From: Erythrocercus mccallii
Lineage: Eukaryota; Chordata; Aves; Passeriformes; Dicruridae
Assembly (NCBI GenBank): GCA_013397435.1
Contig: VZRG01000345.1
Span: forward strand, 248,001 to 312,000
Reading direction: 5' to 3'
DNA length: 64,000 nucleotides
Shown here: in pieces, positions 22,101-35,275 of the stretch
How the letters are laid out: each line of letters opens with the position of its first letter
Position numbering within the stretch: the first letter of the stretch is position 1
Translations under genes and position numbers: made by a program
Notes under the pieces: model-generated
Told to the model about the DNA's origin: nothing
The model's database searches: none
Seen by the model: only the letters and a program-made list of their open reading frames with translations

Positions 22101-25100
22101 AGCCCAAAGCCTCAAAAGATACTTCAAAATGAAACACAAATTCCTGTAACAGTGGAAAAAATCCCAGCATATAAAATCCTCACAAAAATTCCTGAAAGCC
22201 ACAAGGTGACTTGTGCTTGATAACGTAACTGTTTCATAGTCCATAGATAAAGAAGTGGGTTCTGTCTAAGGTAGAATCTCTACATATTTTCCTTAAATAC
22301 AGGGATGATGTCTGTATTATTCTTTTGTAAAAATCTGCTTGCTGAAACAAAACATACAGTATGTTGTAAATTCTGAATTAATTGTTATCTCTCCATTTAA
22401 TTTAGTCTTTCCTTCTTCTTTCTCCAGAAAATGTATTAAAATTATTTAAAATGCATTAAGTTCTTATTTGGCTCATAAGCTTCTCTTCATGTGTGAGGGG
22501 CATAGACTGACAGCAAAACAAAATGAAGGTGCTTATGTTTATGACATGGTGACAAAATGTTATCGCTGAACAAGAAACACAGATGCTGGAAAATAAAATA
22601 AGTAAGTTTTAAATTTCATTACTTAAGACGTTAGAAAGTATTTAAGTTAGAAAGGTGGAAAACAGAGAATTCTTGGTTTTTTTGGTTTTTTTTTTGCTCG
22701 CCATGTCTGCTGGTTGAAATAAATAGAACTATTCACTTTACTAGAAAGAAACTTTTTTATTTATTTGCTTTAAATTGAAGACTTCTTAATGTAAATTTTA
22801 ACTTCAAAGTATCACGTGTATAGTGTGCTGAAGCACATTTCTGAAGCATGTTTTCACATGTTTCCCAGTAAGCAGCTGCTCCTTTCAGTAGGAGGGCAAG
22901 ATAGAAGATACTGTGAGCAGAATTAGAGAGCTCTTCAATTAGTATGAAAAAGCAGACCTGTTCCCATATTTTAAGTCTTGTACTTCCTGATGGATTTCAA
23001 AGTCTATTTCATTCTGCCCACCCATAGAGTAACTGGAGCTCTCACTAGTTAGAATTTCTGAATATTACAATTGGTTAGTGTGATTTATGGTCTCTAAGTG
23101 CTGCTGTCTCTTAGCTGTCATTTGTCTGGCAGGAATCTGTAGCCACCTGCCATGGTGTAAAAACAGCATTCTACAGGTTTATGCTGTGCAGTCTTATCTA
23201 AACTGAAGATGTGTCACGGTTCTATGCTTTATCATTACATTTCAATTTAGTATTCCAAGCCTCTTGCCAAAATAATTTCCTGAAACTTGTGTCTATCTTG
23301 ATGCAGACAATTGTAGTTCTCTATTTTACATGTAGCCTCCTTCTTTTGCATATGTAATTTTGTAGAAGGTGGAAGTGTGTATAATCTGATGTAGTTGTTC
23401 CATGCATACACCCACCTTTTAAGAGTATTTTATATGCAGATGCCCTGAGCTCAGAACTTTTAAACAGGTTTTTCTGGGTTATCAGAATGCCCCGGGTTTC
23501 CCCTTCCCATGGTTAAACTTATGTGATATACTCTTGGTTAGGAAATGTGTATGAATATCTCCTGTAAAGGTCTTTTAAGGGAAATAATACTTTATCTGCC
23601 ATTCTGTAAGCCCAGAGACTCCCTCTCAAACTGGGAAGATATTCCATATCCTCCTTGGTTCATTGGGAATTATGTCAGTCTCTACCACTTGTGTTTATTC
23701 CAGGGTCCAGCTGAGTCCTCATCCTAAGGTAACTGCAGAAATGTATGGCTAACTCAAGGGTGAGAAGGAGTTTGAATGAACAACATGGTGAAGAACAAAT
23801 TATCCTGGACTTAGCATTGTGCTGTCATCCTGTGTTGCTATTGGGGTCCAAAGAAGTTATCTGTAAGCAAGATGGGTTATCTCTGTTTCACACGTCAGTC
23901 TGCAGTCTGGTGGTGCACTGTCCTCTGAGGACATCCCAGCTCTGTGCAAAGGAGAATGACCTGCAGCCCTACCACATCTTTTTTGGGAAAAGCTTCTTGG
24001 CCTGTGGAGGAAGCCCTGTGTGATTCTTAGTCCTGGCTTTTGCTGTGCAAGCCCTGCCTTCTGCCACCTGCGACAGGTTCTCCTAGGGGTGCCTGAGAGA
24101 GGGGTTAGTGGCAGACACACCCTCACGTGTTTCTTTTTCCAGAGGAGGCAGTGAGTGATTTGGGTGTGGAGTGACGAGAGCCACATGTGAGGAGTTCCCT
24201 GAAGCACTGAGGTGGGCCAGTAGTGTAAGCATTGTAGAGGATCATACTCACTTAATGAGATCTTGGCTAGTTAGATATTCATAGTGGTTTCATTCCTCTT
24301 GCCCTTTCCCACCCTACCAAGGAGTAGTGATTAAGAACTACATTTTGGTTGATTGCTTTTTAATTCTACTGCTTTAAGTGGTAAAACTGGATAAGATATA
24401 CAAAATGCATTATACCGCTTGTGTTTATGACTACTCAGCTCTCTGGTGTTGCACTAAGGCCAAAAGGATCAGGACCAAAAATTACTCTGGCCTTTGAAAT
24501 CAGCTTTGTTTAAACACTTCCATACATCTCATAGCCTGGGGTGAGGAAGCTTGTAGCCTTTCAGCTGTGACTTGCAAGTGATTCAGATGCAGTTCTCATG
24601 ATAAGACTTGAGCACAAGGCTGCCAGCAGGGCTGTAGCTTCTGGCTGCAGGAGGAGGCAAAAAAGCAGGAGCTGGGGGGACCCAACATCAGCAGGAAATG
24701 TAACACCAAGCTCTACGCTCCGTGCTTCCCCAAATTACAGCAGCATAGATGAGTTCCCACTGCACTGCTATCACCTTCATCCTCTGAAATATGTCTGGAG
24801 TTTCCAGTGTCCTTCAGATCTCAGGGTCTACAGTATGTGACACTTGGCCTTTGCTCCTGTGAAGATTTTAAATGCTTACAGGAGAAGAATGGGAACCCTA
24901 ATACCAAACCTCTAAAATGCTTTTAGGTAAAGAAATTAAAAGCTATCTCACCTTGTCTTCTTTAAATGCACTACCAGCACTTCTTCCTTTTGATCATATT
25001 TTAGTAACACCACTTTTCACTTTTTTTCACTGCTCTAAGTCATCCCCTGTGTAAATGATTTTTATTTGGTTTAATGGCTGACTGAAATATCAATTTTGAT

Positions 25101-28100
25101 CAAAGAGAAACATTCTTGAAGCATTCTGTACTCAATTTCCTTAAAATTAACATTTGTGACAACTGCCAGTGTTTACATTGTCATTGTAGGACACAAGAGA
25201 CTCCAAATATTTCAGAAGGCAAATAGCATAAAGAAGGCTTTATTGTCTAATTCTTACTAATTCTTTATAAGGTCTTCTGATACAGACTTAACATGATTGG
25301 TGAATAGGAACGACACCTCTCTCGTCCCATTGGTGAAACTAGAGAAACACAAACACACAGCTGGACAAAATTGTTTTGAGAAAGGACAATTATTTACCAA
25401 GATTGTTTTGAGAAAAGGTTCTCCTGAGAAACCTTCCCTTGGGAAAGAACCCAGCCACTACTAGCAGGCTAAAATCTTTCTCAGTCTCAGAAAATCAGGC
25501 CCACATTTACACTGGCAAACCCACGTGCACATAGAGGTATATGCATGCTTGCAGACAGATACCACGTGACAAAATTTTGCTATCATTTATTTCACTCCAT
25601 ACTTGTCACATTGTTATGTTTAAATATGTTTATGACAATTCCAGGAAAAAAAAAAGTTGTGTATCTTTTTAGTATTATTTATCTGCTGAAAAGGCTTAGA
25701 AAAACATCAAGAAGGAGTCCAGAAATTAATGCTATGATAGGTGAGCATACTGGGTGTGGAATGCGGCCAGTTACACAAAAGACAGCCAAACCATTTCCAA
25801 AGTAATAGAAGTGTTGAAAAATAAAATAATTACTGTAGAACAAGGGCACACTATTGATGTAAAAATACCAAAGAGAGCCAGTTTGGTCTTACTGTCATGA
25901 AAACAGCAAATAAAATTTCCAACTAATACAAGAGTAATTATGATAATAATGTCTTGAATCGATGAACCCTTCTAGGTGAAGATTCTCAAATAATTTTAAA
26001 AAGGAACAGGTGAGAATTATTGCCATAACAACAACAAAGGTGGAAAAAAATCCCCTCATAGCAAAAATATCCATTTGAAATCTTTTGTCAGATATTAAAA
26101 ACAAGACCAGATGTGTTGATGCTAAGGAATTGTTATATCCTTGCTTAGGCAGTAATTTATGGAGAGGATTTGTTTTGGAATTTAGCCCTTACTGCAGAAT
26201 TGTTGTCTCCATTTCGAGGGTGTGCCACACTTGTGAAGCTACTGGAATTTATTGAAGTAATTACTCCAGAATAAGTTGGTAAATTTCCAGAGAAACTCCC
26301 AGCCCTTAGTTTTAAAATGTTTCTGGCCCTGAAGTTTGAGAAAATATGTGAGTTTATTTGTATGGTTGTATGGAAATAGAATTGCCTTCCTGAGATTACA
26401 GAGAAAGCCAGAAATAATAGAGTTGAGAGATGGGATTTGCCCTCTACCAGGCTTGTTTAAACTTAAAAAAGCAAGTCCACAGCATAGTAAAGATGAAATG
26501 TAGGCTGAAAGATGAAATAAAAGCAACTCACTATCAGACAGCACAGAAGCAGGATTATAGAATGGATGCTTCATCATTAGACTAAAGCTTGAAAATGCTT
26601 GAAAATTTAAAAAATTTGAAGGCTCCTTGAAGTCATAGACATCTGGCAATTTTCCCTCATGTACTGGAAAATTTGGTATCTTTCCTGAAAAAAAAAAATC
26701 ATACTCAGCATTCTGCAGAGCACACTAAGACTCCAAAGGAAGCTGCACATCATGATTGAGGCCTTCTGAGAAGATTGTTTTACTGGGTAAAACTGCACAC
26801 ACTTTCAAACCCAAACTGCTGCAGCTCTGTATAACAACCTTTTGTCCTACAAACACTCACATGTGAACATCTCTTGGTAAAGGTGACTCAGTCCTATAGG
26901 GGCAATCAGAAGAAACATTGCTCAATTCAGGAGTGCCTCAGGATGTAGAATGTATATTATACTGGCATCACACAGCTCCAGAAATATTAACAAATTCTCT
27001 TCCACCTCAGTGAAGTTAATAGTTGGATTTTAAACTTGTGCACATATGAGAGAAATTATATAAAAAAAGTTTCATGTATTAAGGTGAGGAGTAGAGATTT
27101 ACTAGTAGAGTCACTTCTGATCTGTGGGTTGGGGAGTCTGCACTCTCTAAGAAGAGTATCCATATTCTCTATTTCCCAAGCTCAGCTGTACTCCTTTGGG
27201 TTTTGTTTTGGTTTATTTATTTATTTTTTTTAACTAACAACTTCTGATCATCAGGAAAACTAGCTATTTTTTACAACAGTGATCTTTTTTTTTTTTTCAA
27301 AACCTGTGAATGAAGCATTCCAGCCCCAGTGTTAAGGGACTGGCTCATAGACACTGAAGTTTGGGATAGTTCTCTTGCTGATTTCAGCAGACTTTGAGGA
27401 TCTATGATTAGTTTGTCTTATCTTGTTCCTGTCTAAAGTGTTTACAATTCATGGAAATAGCAGAAAGTTACTCTGGGGATATTTATGTTCTTGTTTCTAA
27501 ATTTGATATTGTTTTGATGTACAGCTATGAAAGAATAAAATCTAAAATATTCTACAGAGTACATTATGAGTGACTGATATTTTTCAGTTCAGAAAACCAT
27601 GATATACTGTTTAAAGAAAGTTTTGATATATTTCAAATGTCAGAGTTTCTAGAAGCTCCAAGGAGCTGTAGAAAAATGTGATTTATTTTCCACCTGTAAT
27701 TGTCTTAGTGGATGAAGATATATGGTGATTAAACATCTGTAATTGACTCAGAATATGTAAAGGTCACTTCAAGTATTTTTGGGGGAAGGAAGAACATTTA
27801 AAACCAAAAGTTTCTCTTTAAATACTGAAACATACGTACATATTTTAATATGCCTGTCAAGATGATCTGTGTGAAAGATAATGTAAAATGATTCTCAGTG
27901 CCCTTATATGAAACTTTGTTCTGATATTGAGATGCTTGGGGAAGAAGTAAATTATGAAAAAGACAGATTGTAAATGCAGGATCATCTGTGTCTCAGTACT
28001 TGGGAGAACCATTACCTGCCATTAGTAAGAGCAGCTTGATGCTACTAGTAGTAACACTTCAATTCATAAATGGTGTCATGATAGATGTTGGCTGTGATGT

Positions 28101-28289
28101 TTGTCTCTCTGTCTCAGTCTCCTGTGCAGGAAACTTTCAAGATGTTTGTCATCAGAACATGATGCTTTGTTGAAAAAGAAACTTTCTTTCTTTGGATGTG
28201 CAAACAGTGGAATATAGACTGAAAATTCAACCTGAAATATTGTCTGTGGCTTTAGATGGTCAGAGAACTTAGAGAAAATATGTAGTCCC
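19116..28289. other. Long non-coding stretch, nothing recognised
   Basis: Mostly AT-rich sequence with scattered homopolymers (for example T-rich at 27217-27231 and T13 at 27285-27297). Open frames are all short, and I could not link any into a phase-consistent exon chain. No CpG island, RNA gene or recognisable transposon. Intronic or intergenic status cannot be decided from sequence. Confidence 0.5.
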
Positions 28290-28725
28290 GGGGTCTCATG
28301 TCTAAATGTCAAGAAGGTGAAGGGCTGTAATAATGACCAGAGTCCTCAAAAACTTGCCTTGGGGTGAGACTCAATGAATGCTTAAGTACCTATATCAAAA
28401 CCAGGAGCTCAATATGAAAAGGCTTTTTGAACTCTAAAACAAACTAGGCTTTAATAGCCTCCAGTTGGTGCAAAATGAAGTAGATAAATGTAAACTGCCA
28501 ATAAAGCACACATTTTTAATAGAGAGGTTAATTAAATTCTGGAACAGTTTACCACAGGTTGTGGTGGATTTGCCATCACTGGAATCATTTAAATCGAGTT
28601 CATATGTGTTTCTAGAGGTCTCCTCCAGTTGAGAGGGAAATTAACTCAAGGCAGTCCTGTGGCCAATACTATTCAGAGAGTTAGGTTAGATGATCTCAGT
28701 CATTTCTGTCCTAGTTAAATATTAA
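28290..28725 (+). mobile_element. Ancient CR1/L3-type LINE 3' remnant
   Basis: In plus orientation it preserves the order typical of old CR1-superfamily 3' regions: GAGAGGTTAATTAAATTCTG with GAACAGTTTACCACAGG, then TGGATTTGCCATCACTGG with AATCATTTAAATCGAG, then TTAGATGATCTCAGTCATTT near the end. It is heavily diverged from the younger CR1 copies and lacks their octamer tail. It probably dates from before the bird radiation. Confidence 0.7.
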
Positions 28726-28960
28726 TCAACAAATCCCACTTTGTCTATGTAGAATGAGGAGAATTAGCTGTAATCTGAAACAAATAGAGCATCACAAACT
28801 ATGTCAGAAAAAAGGTAGCCTCAGAGAGGGGCATGATGGGCAGATGGATAGCGATTTTGGAAGACAAACAGTTAAAGATGTAAAAGGAAACACGATGGTA
28901 AAAAAAGGCAAACAAGTAGCATTAAAATGGAAAACAGTAAAATGTGTTTATCTTCAGGAA

Positions 28961-29065
28961 AAAAACCCAACCAACAAACAAACAAACCAAACCAACCAAC
29001 CAACCAAAAAACCCCACACAAACCCAAAAAACAACCCCAAAAATCCCCAAACCCAAACCACCCAA
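28961..29065. repeat. A/C-rich low-complexity tract
   Basis: About 100 bp almost devoid of G and T, made of AACC, AAAC and CCCA words. It is much like 429-497 but longer. Two open frames crossing it encode Q/N/K/P-rich strings that are products of composition. Confidence 0.85.
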
Positions 29066-32000
29066 CATATTTTCCTACATGCTTGTATAAAATGAGTGGA
29101 AGGAAGAGGATAAATGGACATAGAAGACACAGAAAGATAGCATGGTCAGAGATTATTTATGATATGTGGCAATGGAGAAGAAATCAGCATATTAATCTGA
29201 GTCACAGTTCCTGTCTGAGCAAAGTGAAAATTAGTTGCACTAGTGTTGAAACACATAAAGTACTAAATGATATATTTTGGAGCAGCAGTGATCTTTTACT
29301 CCAGCACAAGTCACTGATGTGTATAAAGTGTTGCAAATGGTGTTTACAGAGGACTAACAGATAACAGTAACATGCTTTAAAAAGCTGCTAAAATTCCTGA
29401 ACAGCTCCTTGGATGATCAGCAAATATTTTTTAGTGCTTATATACTTGGCTAGATTGTAAGGTTATGCAACCCTTGAGTTATCTGTTTTGCCATCCATTT
29501 AATGATGTGTTTTCCTGGGGATGTATTTTATTACTTTTTCTTCTTTATTGGGTGTAAATTGCAATGACCTTTTTCTAATTTGGCAGGTTGCTTCCCAGCG
29601 ATTGCCATGAATGTAACAGTTTTCAGCCAACAAGGATATACAGTGCTAGCACAGTAACGAAATCAGGCAGCCTAATCTGGTTTTAAAGTGTCTTTAACCA
29701 AACAGGCTGCCAAAAACACCCCAAAAAGCAGTACTCCAAAGTAGTGCAAAGGATCGGATTTCTTATACTGTTGGCTAATTCCTTGTTCTGTGAAAGGACC
29801 CTGTGTAGGACCCTGGGCTATATTTGATGCTCCCAGAGGACTGGAATTAGCCCATCTCACTGGCACCAGGCTTGTGAACTCATGGCTGCCATCCACCCCA
29901 CTTCTTCTTCTTCTGAGGGGCTGGATTTATCTGGGGAAACAACTTTCAGCTTGTATCTTGGGATCTACCTGAGGTGTCCCAAGGTAAAATGTGGGTTGGG
30001 GGATGCTATATTTGGAGTTAAAGGATATCCTACTCCAACCCAAGCTTCTGTGAAGGGTCACAGCAACACAGGTGTGGAGCTTGGGAATACTTTTTCTAAG
30101 ATAATTGTTGGGTCTTGAAATTAATTTGTAGGAAAGTTTTAAATGTAGCACCACTTAGAAAACCTCCAAAGTTGAATTTTAATCCAGGCTGTGGATCAAA
30201 GGCACTTCTGCTTTGAAAGGAGAGCAAATTATGTCTCTGCATGACAGGCAGCCTGGCAGGTTGCACCCCACAGCAGCAGGAAGCATAGCCCCAGGAGATG
30301 ACCAGGATGCCTCTTAACATCTTAACAGGGAAGGTGGCTTTTCTTTTTTTGCCATGAGAGTCCCATGCAGCAGCAGTGGCTGGAGCTCTGAGAGCAGCCT
30401 GTGGCTCCTGAAGCTGCAGCACCTTGGCAAGCAGGTGGCACCTGGGGAGGCTTGTGCCCGCTTGTCAGTGCCACTTTCCTCTTTGTGCCCCAGCCCTGCT
30501 CTGCCTCGAGGCAACTGCAGTTTCTTTCTCCTAAAGAAATCAGATGGGAGCCTGAGTGATGTACACTCAAATCAGGTCAATTCCCTCAGTCTTTACTTCA
30601 GCCGTTGTGTGTCAGCAAGCTGCATGTGGTGCTAAAAAGAAAAAAGTGTCTGGGGACCTCCATAGCATGAGAAAATGTGTGCCCATGGGGACAGGGATCC
30701 CAAGGACCTGGGACAGCCTGAGTAGCACCTCCCATTGTGGTTTTGCTCTAACTCTGTAGCATTAGATTTACTCACATGTGACACTGGGGTTTAATTTGGC
30801 CATCAAGAAGCCTGGGATAAAGGGACTAGAAAAGTAGCTGATACTTGTTTTCTACACCTGTATCTCCTCTCCACCGACTGTGATCATTGTTCAGCCTAGT
30901 TTTATACACTTACAGATACACATCATCTCAAGACTGGACTTCAGGGAACGTTACAGATGCAACCCACAAAACCTTGGCATTGTTTCTTTTTTTTGTTTGT
31001 TTGTGGGGGGGGATTTTGTCATTTTTTAGTTTATTTGTCAGAGTGCCCAGTTGTGCCGGCAGGTAGTATCTCAGCAATTTATTTTCTCACAAAGATTGTG
31101 TTTTTAGGCACAGGAGTGCCAGTGACTCAGTGGTCATAACTTCTCTCAGTTGTTCTTCTGGGATAGCAGTGTAACTACTAGCAAGACACAGGCAAAAATA
31201 GAGCACGGAGCTTTCACTTTGGTGGTCAGCTGAGGAGAGGAGAATGCACTTATCCAAAAGCTTTACTTGGGAGGCAAGCAGGGCAAGGGCACAAAACATG
31301 TTGATTCCTTTTAAAAAGGTAGACTAAAGTTGTCATCCAAAGGGTTAAATATCATACAGCTAATCAACTATTTCATTCTTGCAGCTGCTTCTGTTAAAGC
31401 TTGTCAGGGAAAAATAAAATGTTCATTTAAAAACCTGCTTTCCTTTGCTCTTTTGCTAGTTTTCATGGCATAATGAAGACATCATTTAAAGTCTGAGGTT
31501 TTAAAATTAAGTAACTTAAAAATTATACACAAAAAAAGTCAGGTACTTTAAAACATGTGAAAACAGATGGCATTTTTATTTGCATCTCACTTAGTTTGAT
31601 GTTTTTCCTCAGATGGGGCTGGGAAAAACGCTTGAAGAACTCTTCTGCATTCTGGCAACAAATAAGGAAAAAAGAGGCTGTGTGGTGGTGGGTGCAGGGG
31701 AAAGGAAGGCTGAAAGAAACAAAGAAAACTGAAAATTTGAAAGAGGGAAACCTCTTTTCAATGTGAACTTTGATTCAGCAGTTGCTGGCACAGATGCCAA
31801 GTTTCTTCTGATTCAGGGATTCAGGACTGAGTCTTTCATAGATGCATTGCTAAACTCTTAAGAAGGATTATATTTTCATACTTGGACTGCAGACATGAAG
31901 TTAACATTAATTTTATTTTTCTTTACACCTTGTATTTTTCTCACTATATTTCACAGATTATTTATTGTTTACATCTTTCTTAAGTTTTTATACATGGTGA

Positions 32001-32456
32001 CAGGACTTACATCTGCATTAATTCATGAAGACTTACCAAACTTACCTTCTTCAGTCACTCATATTATACAAATCTAATCATTGAATACATAGTTTGGGGC
32101 AGTTTCCCAAAAGCATGATGAAAATACATGAGTATTCTAAAAATCGTAAATTGATTTCCCTTCAAAATTTAAGCAATACATGTTTCTTAGAGAAATCTGC
32201 ACCAAGGCCACAGTAGTTTATTCTTCCCCAACCTGAGTATTCTCTAGGTTTCACAGACTTTGTCCTACAATATTATTTCTAATATATTAATAATAGCTAT
32301 GAAATTATCAAGAAATCTGTAGCATGTGTTCTGTTCCTGTAAATGGTCAGCCAGATTTTGATTAAAGTAATTTATGACATTCTAGCAAATGAATTTTTTT
32401 CCAGATGTCAAAGAAGGCTGGTTTTCTGCACTATTTGATGTGGCCTTAAAATGATC

Positions 32457-32488
32457 ATCTTCAATAAAATGTATCTTCAATAAAATAT
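32457..32488. repeat. 16-bp tandem duplication
   Basis: ATCTTCAATAAAATGT is followed immediately by ATCTTCAATAAAATAT, differing at one base. It duplicates an AATAAA word. No gene context supports use as a polyadenylation site. Confidence 0.85.
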
Positions 32489-35251
32489 CTTTCTGAGAAA
32501 ATATTCAGCTCCCTTTCTGCACCTTGTTAACAAGTTATAAATGGGTTTGAGTATAGCAGAGCATGACAGGTTGGAGAGTGTCATATAACATAGAGAAATA
32601 TCCATGTATCCAGGACAGAGATTTAGCTCTCAGGATTTTTTTTCCTGCAGTTTCTGTTCCAGTTCAAAACAGTGAAATAAGAGGCTAAGGGCTAAAGTTA
32701 GTCTTTGTAGTGTTTGCTCTTGATGCTGTTTATTTTCTGTGTCCTAAACCCTGTGAGATGCTTTGTAGTCAGAATACAACATCTCATGTTAGAGTGGCAC
32801 CCAAGTCCTCAAATGCACAAGCTGCAGCTTTATTTTTGTATCCTTTCATCCCACTCTTGACTGGCACCTGGTGGTGTAGCCATAAAGTGAGTAATTTAGG
32901 AAAAAAGAAAAACATGGAGAAAACAAACAAACTAATGTTTTGGTTTATTTTCTAGGTTTGGCTCCCATTGCTTTCTTATGAAGCACGCATCACTCTATTT
33001 TCAATCAGTATTAAGGCACAAGTTTAAGGTCTGCAACATGAACATCGTGTGAAGATACCTGAACTAGCTTTTTGTAGACATTACATTCAGTTAATAATTT
33101 ATGATTTTCCTGCCCTAAAAGCAGGAGAGACATCCATCAGCACTTCACCTCTGCTGACCTGTGAGATCAAAATTACATCTACTTGTGCCAGCACTGGCCA
33201 AGTGAGCCCTGTAGGGATTCACCTGACTGCCCCAGCTGCCTTCACAATTTCTTGATGAGTAGAGCAGTTGTATTTGGTCAAAGCTCCTTAATATTCCTCC
33301 ACTGCATAAAGACTGATGAAAGGGCTAAGCCTCTTGCTTTCCAGCCACCCCACTTCTGCCCTTGCCTTAGCCAGCCCTGACATTGTAGAAGATTTCATGT
33401 GTCACGGTTGTTCTCTGGTGAGGACAAGTCTAAGCAGGCTAAATTTAGGTAGACAATCTGAAATCTGCAAGCAGTTTCCCAAAGTTCCTGCTCTGCTTCA
33501 CTGATGGTAGATGAAACAGTGAGTCTGGCTGGATACAAGCAATCCATCTTTTAATCCATTTGCTTGAAAGATGGGATAATCTATTACAAAAATCTTATGC
33601 GATTTTTTAATCAAAAGGCATCCGTATATGTTTTTGGATGGAGCTGGCTGCAAGCAGATCTGGCAGCAGGGTGCTGCACCCTCAGGCCCACAGGAAGACA
33701 CTGGGACCTATGCTTCTCTCCCCATTTTCTACTGGTTCATGTATTTGCCTACACAGTCAGTGTGCTCTCCTGTAAATATCCCATCTGTAGATGCTTCAGA
33801 CTCCACCAGGTAGTGTGGACACTTCAATATCTAATTTTGGTTATGAGTTTGATTTTTGCCCCGTCACCTAGAGGTTCATGTGGTCTCACTCCACAGCAGT
33901 GCTCCAAGCTTTAACTCGTCTGTGGAGTTTGACATTGCTGGGCACTAAAATGACATAGTAATGGCAGAAATGCTGAAGATCCCAAATATTATCTTGTAAA
34001 TCCTGTATTATTAACACTCCTGCATAGCTGAGTTAGTGTCCTTGACAATACATTTCAGTGAAGTCAATTATTCATATCGGTTTGTGCTACACTGGACAAA
34101 AGATCTCACAATTCTGGGCTCCTTTTACATCAAGCACAGGGGCTGTATATTAATCACAGTATTAAAACCATAAACTGAGAAATCTAACACTGTCATTACA
34201 GATATAATTCTTGAGTTTACATTTTATTTTTCACAGTAACCGTATCTACAAATTTTAAAGCCTGAGGCCTGAATCACAATATAAAGGATCTAGTTTCGTT
34301 TATCAGATAAGTGCTTAGGAAAGATTAAAATCAATTATGTTATTGTAAAGTTTTAAAGTTCAGAGGAATTGAGATCTGTAAAAAAATGTTCAGATATAAT
34401 CTCAAGGCAAAGAATTAGGCACTTTACATTTGAAAGTCTGCTCCATAATCAAAAGCTATTTCATTCCATCAGTCTTAGCTTGGGACTCAGTACTGTAGTG
34501 TATTAAGGAGGATTTGACAAACCTCCTTCATGCTGAATTGCAGGAACCTCATAGCTGAACTGGCATTGCAGCAAAAACATTTTTTACTTCCATTTAGTTA
34601 GCTTAATCCATGAAGAGATTGAAATATTAGATCGTAAAAGCTCCTGATAAGTGGGGGTTTTTTTTGTTTTTATGTTCACAGCCTCCTGTGAGCACTCTTG
34701 TTGAAATCTAAGGAACAACGTGCCAGGAGCAGATAGATCACAAATATTCCTGCAGCAGTATTAGAGGTACAGCACAGAAAGTTTGGGAGAGAGCAGCCTG
34801 TGGTTTAGCATTTGCAGCCTTAGACTTTCAAGTCTTTCTGCCAGGCACAGCTGTGGGGATCCCTGACTTCACAGCAACATACACCCCCGAAGTCAGTGCT
34901 GGAGGCTGTAGCACTATGCAGCAACTAAGCACGGAGCTGAGACCTTTCTCCTAAGAGTTTGAGCTACTTTGGATGAAAATCCTACAGTCCCTTTTTCTGC
35001 AATCTTTTCATCTAGGACAAGATGATATATACAGCCATCTGTGCCAGAGCTGAATTTCATCCATAAAGACTAGAGAAAGAAGTAATGGCTTGCAGGTTTA
35101 TATCCATATTCATCATGAGAGAATTTGGTTAATGAAAAAGAAAAAAGCAAAGGGTTTATCTTAGAGCTAGTGATGTTAAATTCATTGGAAAAATAGTTCT
35201 GAGGGACTGGGAAGGAATGTATCTGCATGGATATATACATATGGAGAGCAG

Positions 35252-35275
35252 AAAAAAAAAAATATATATATATAT
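35252..35275. repeat. A11 plus (TA)n microsatellite
   Basis: A run of A followed by about seven TA units, flanked on both sides by the word GAGCAGAAAAA. This suggests a small local duplication around the repeat. Confidence 0.85.

Noticed and set aside
29672..30154. Possible additional LTR or DNA transposon around 29.6-30.15 kb
   Set aside because: Sequence texture differs from the flanks, but I could not find terminal repeats or family landmarks. RepeatMasker would settle it.
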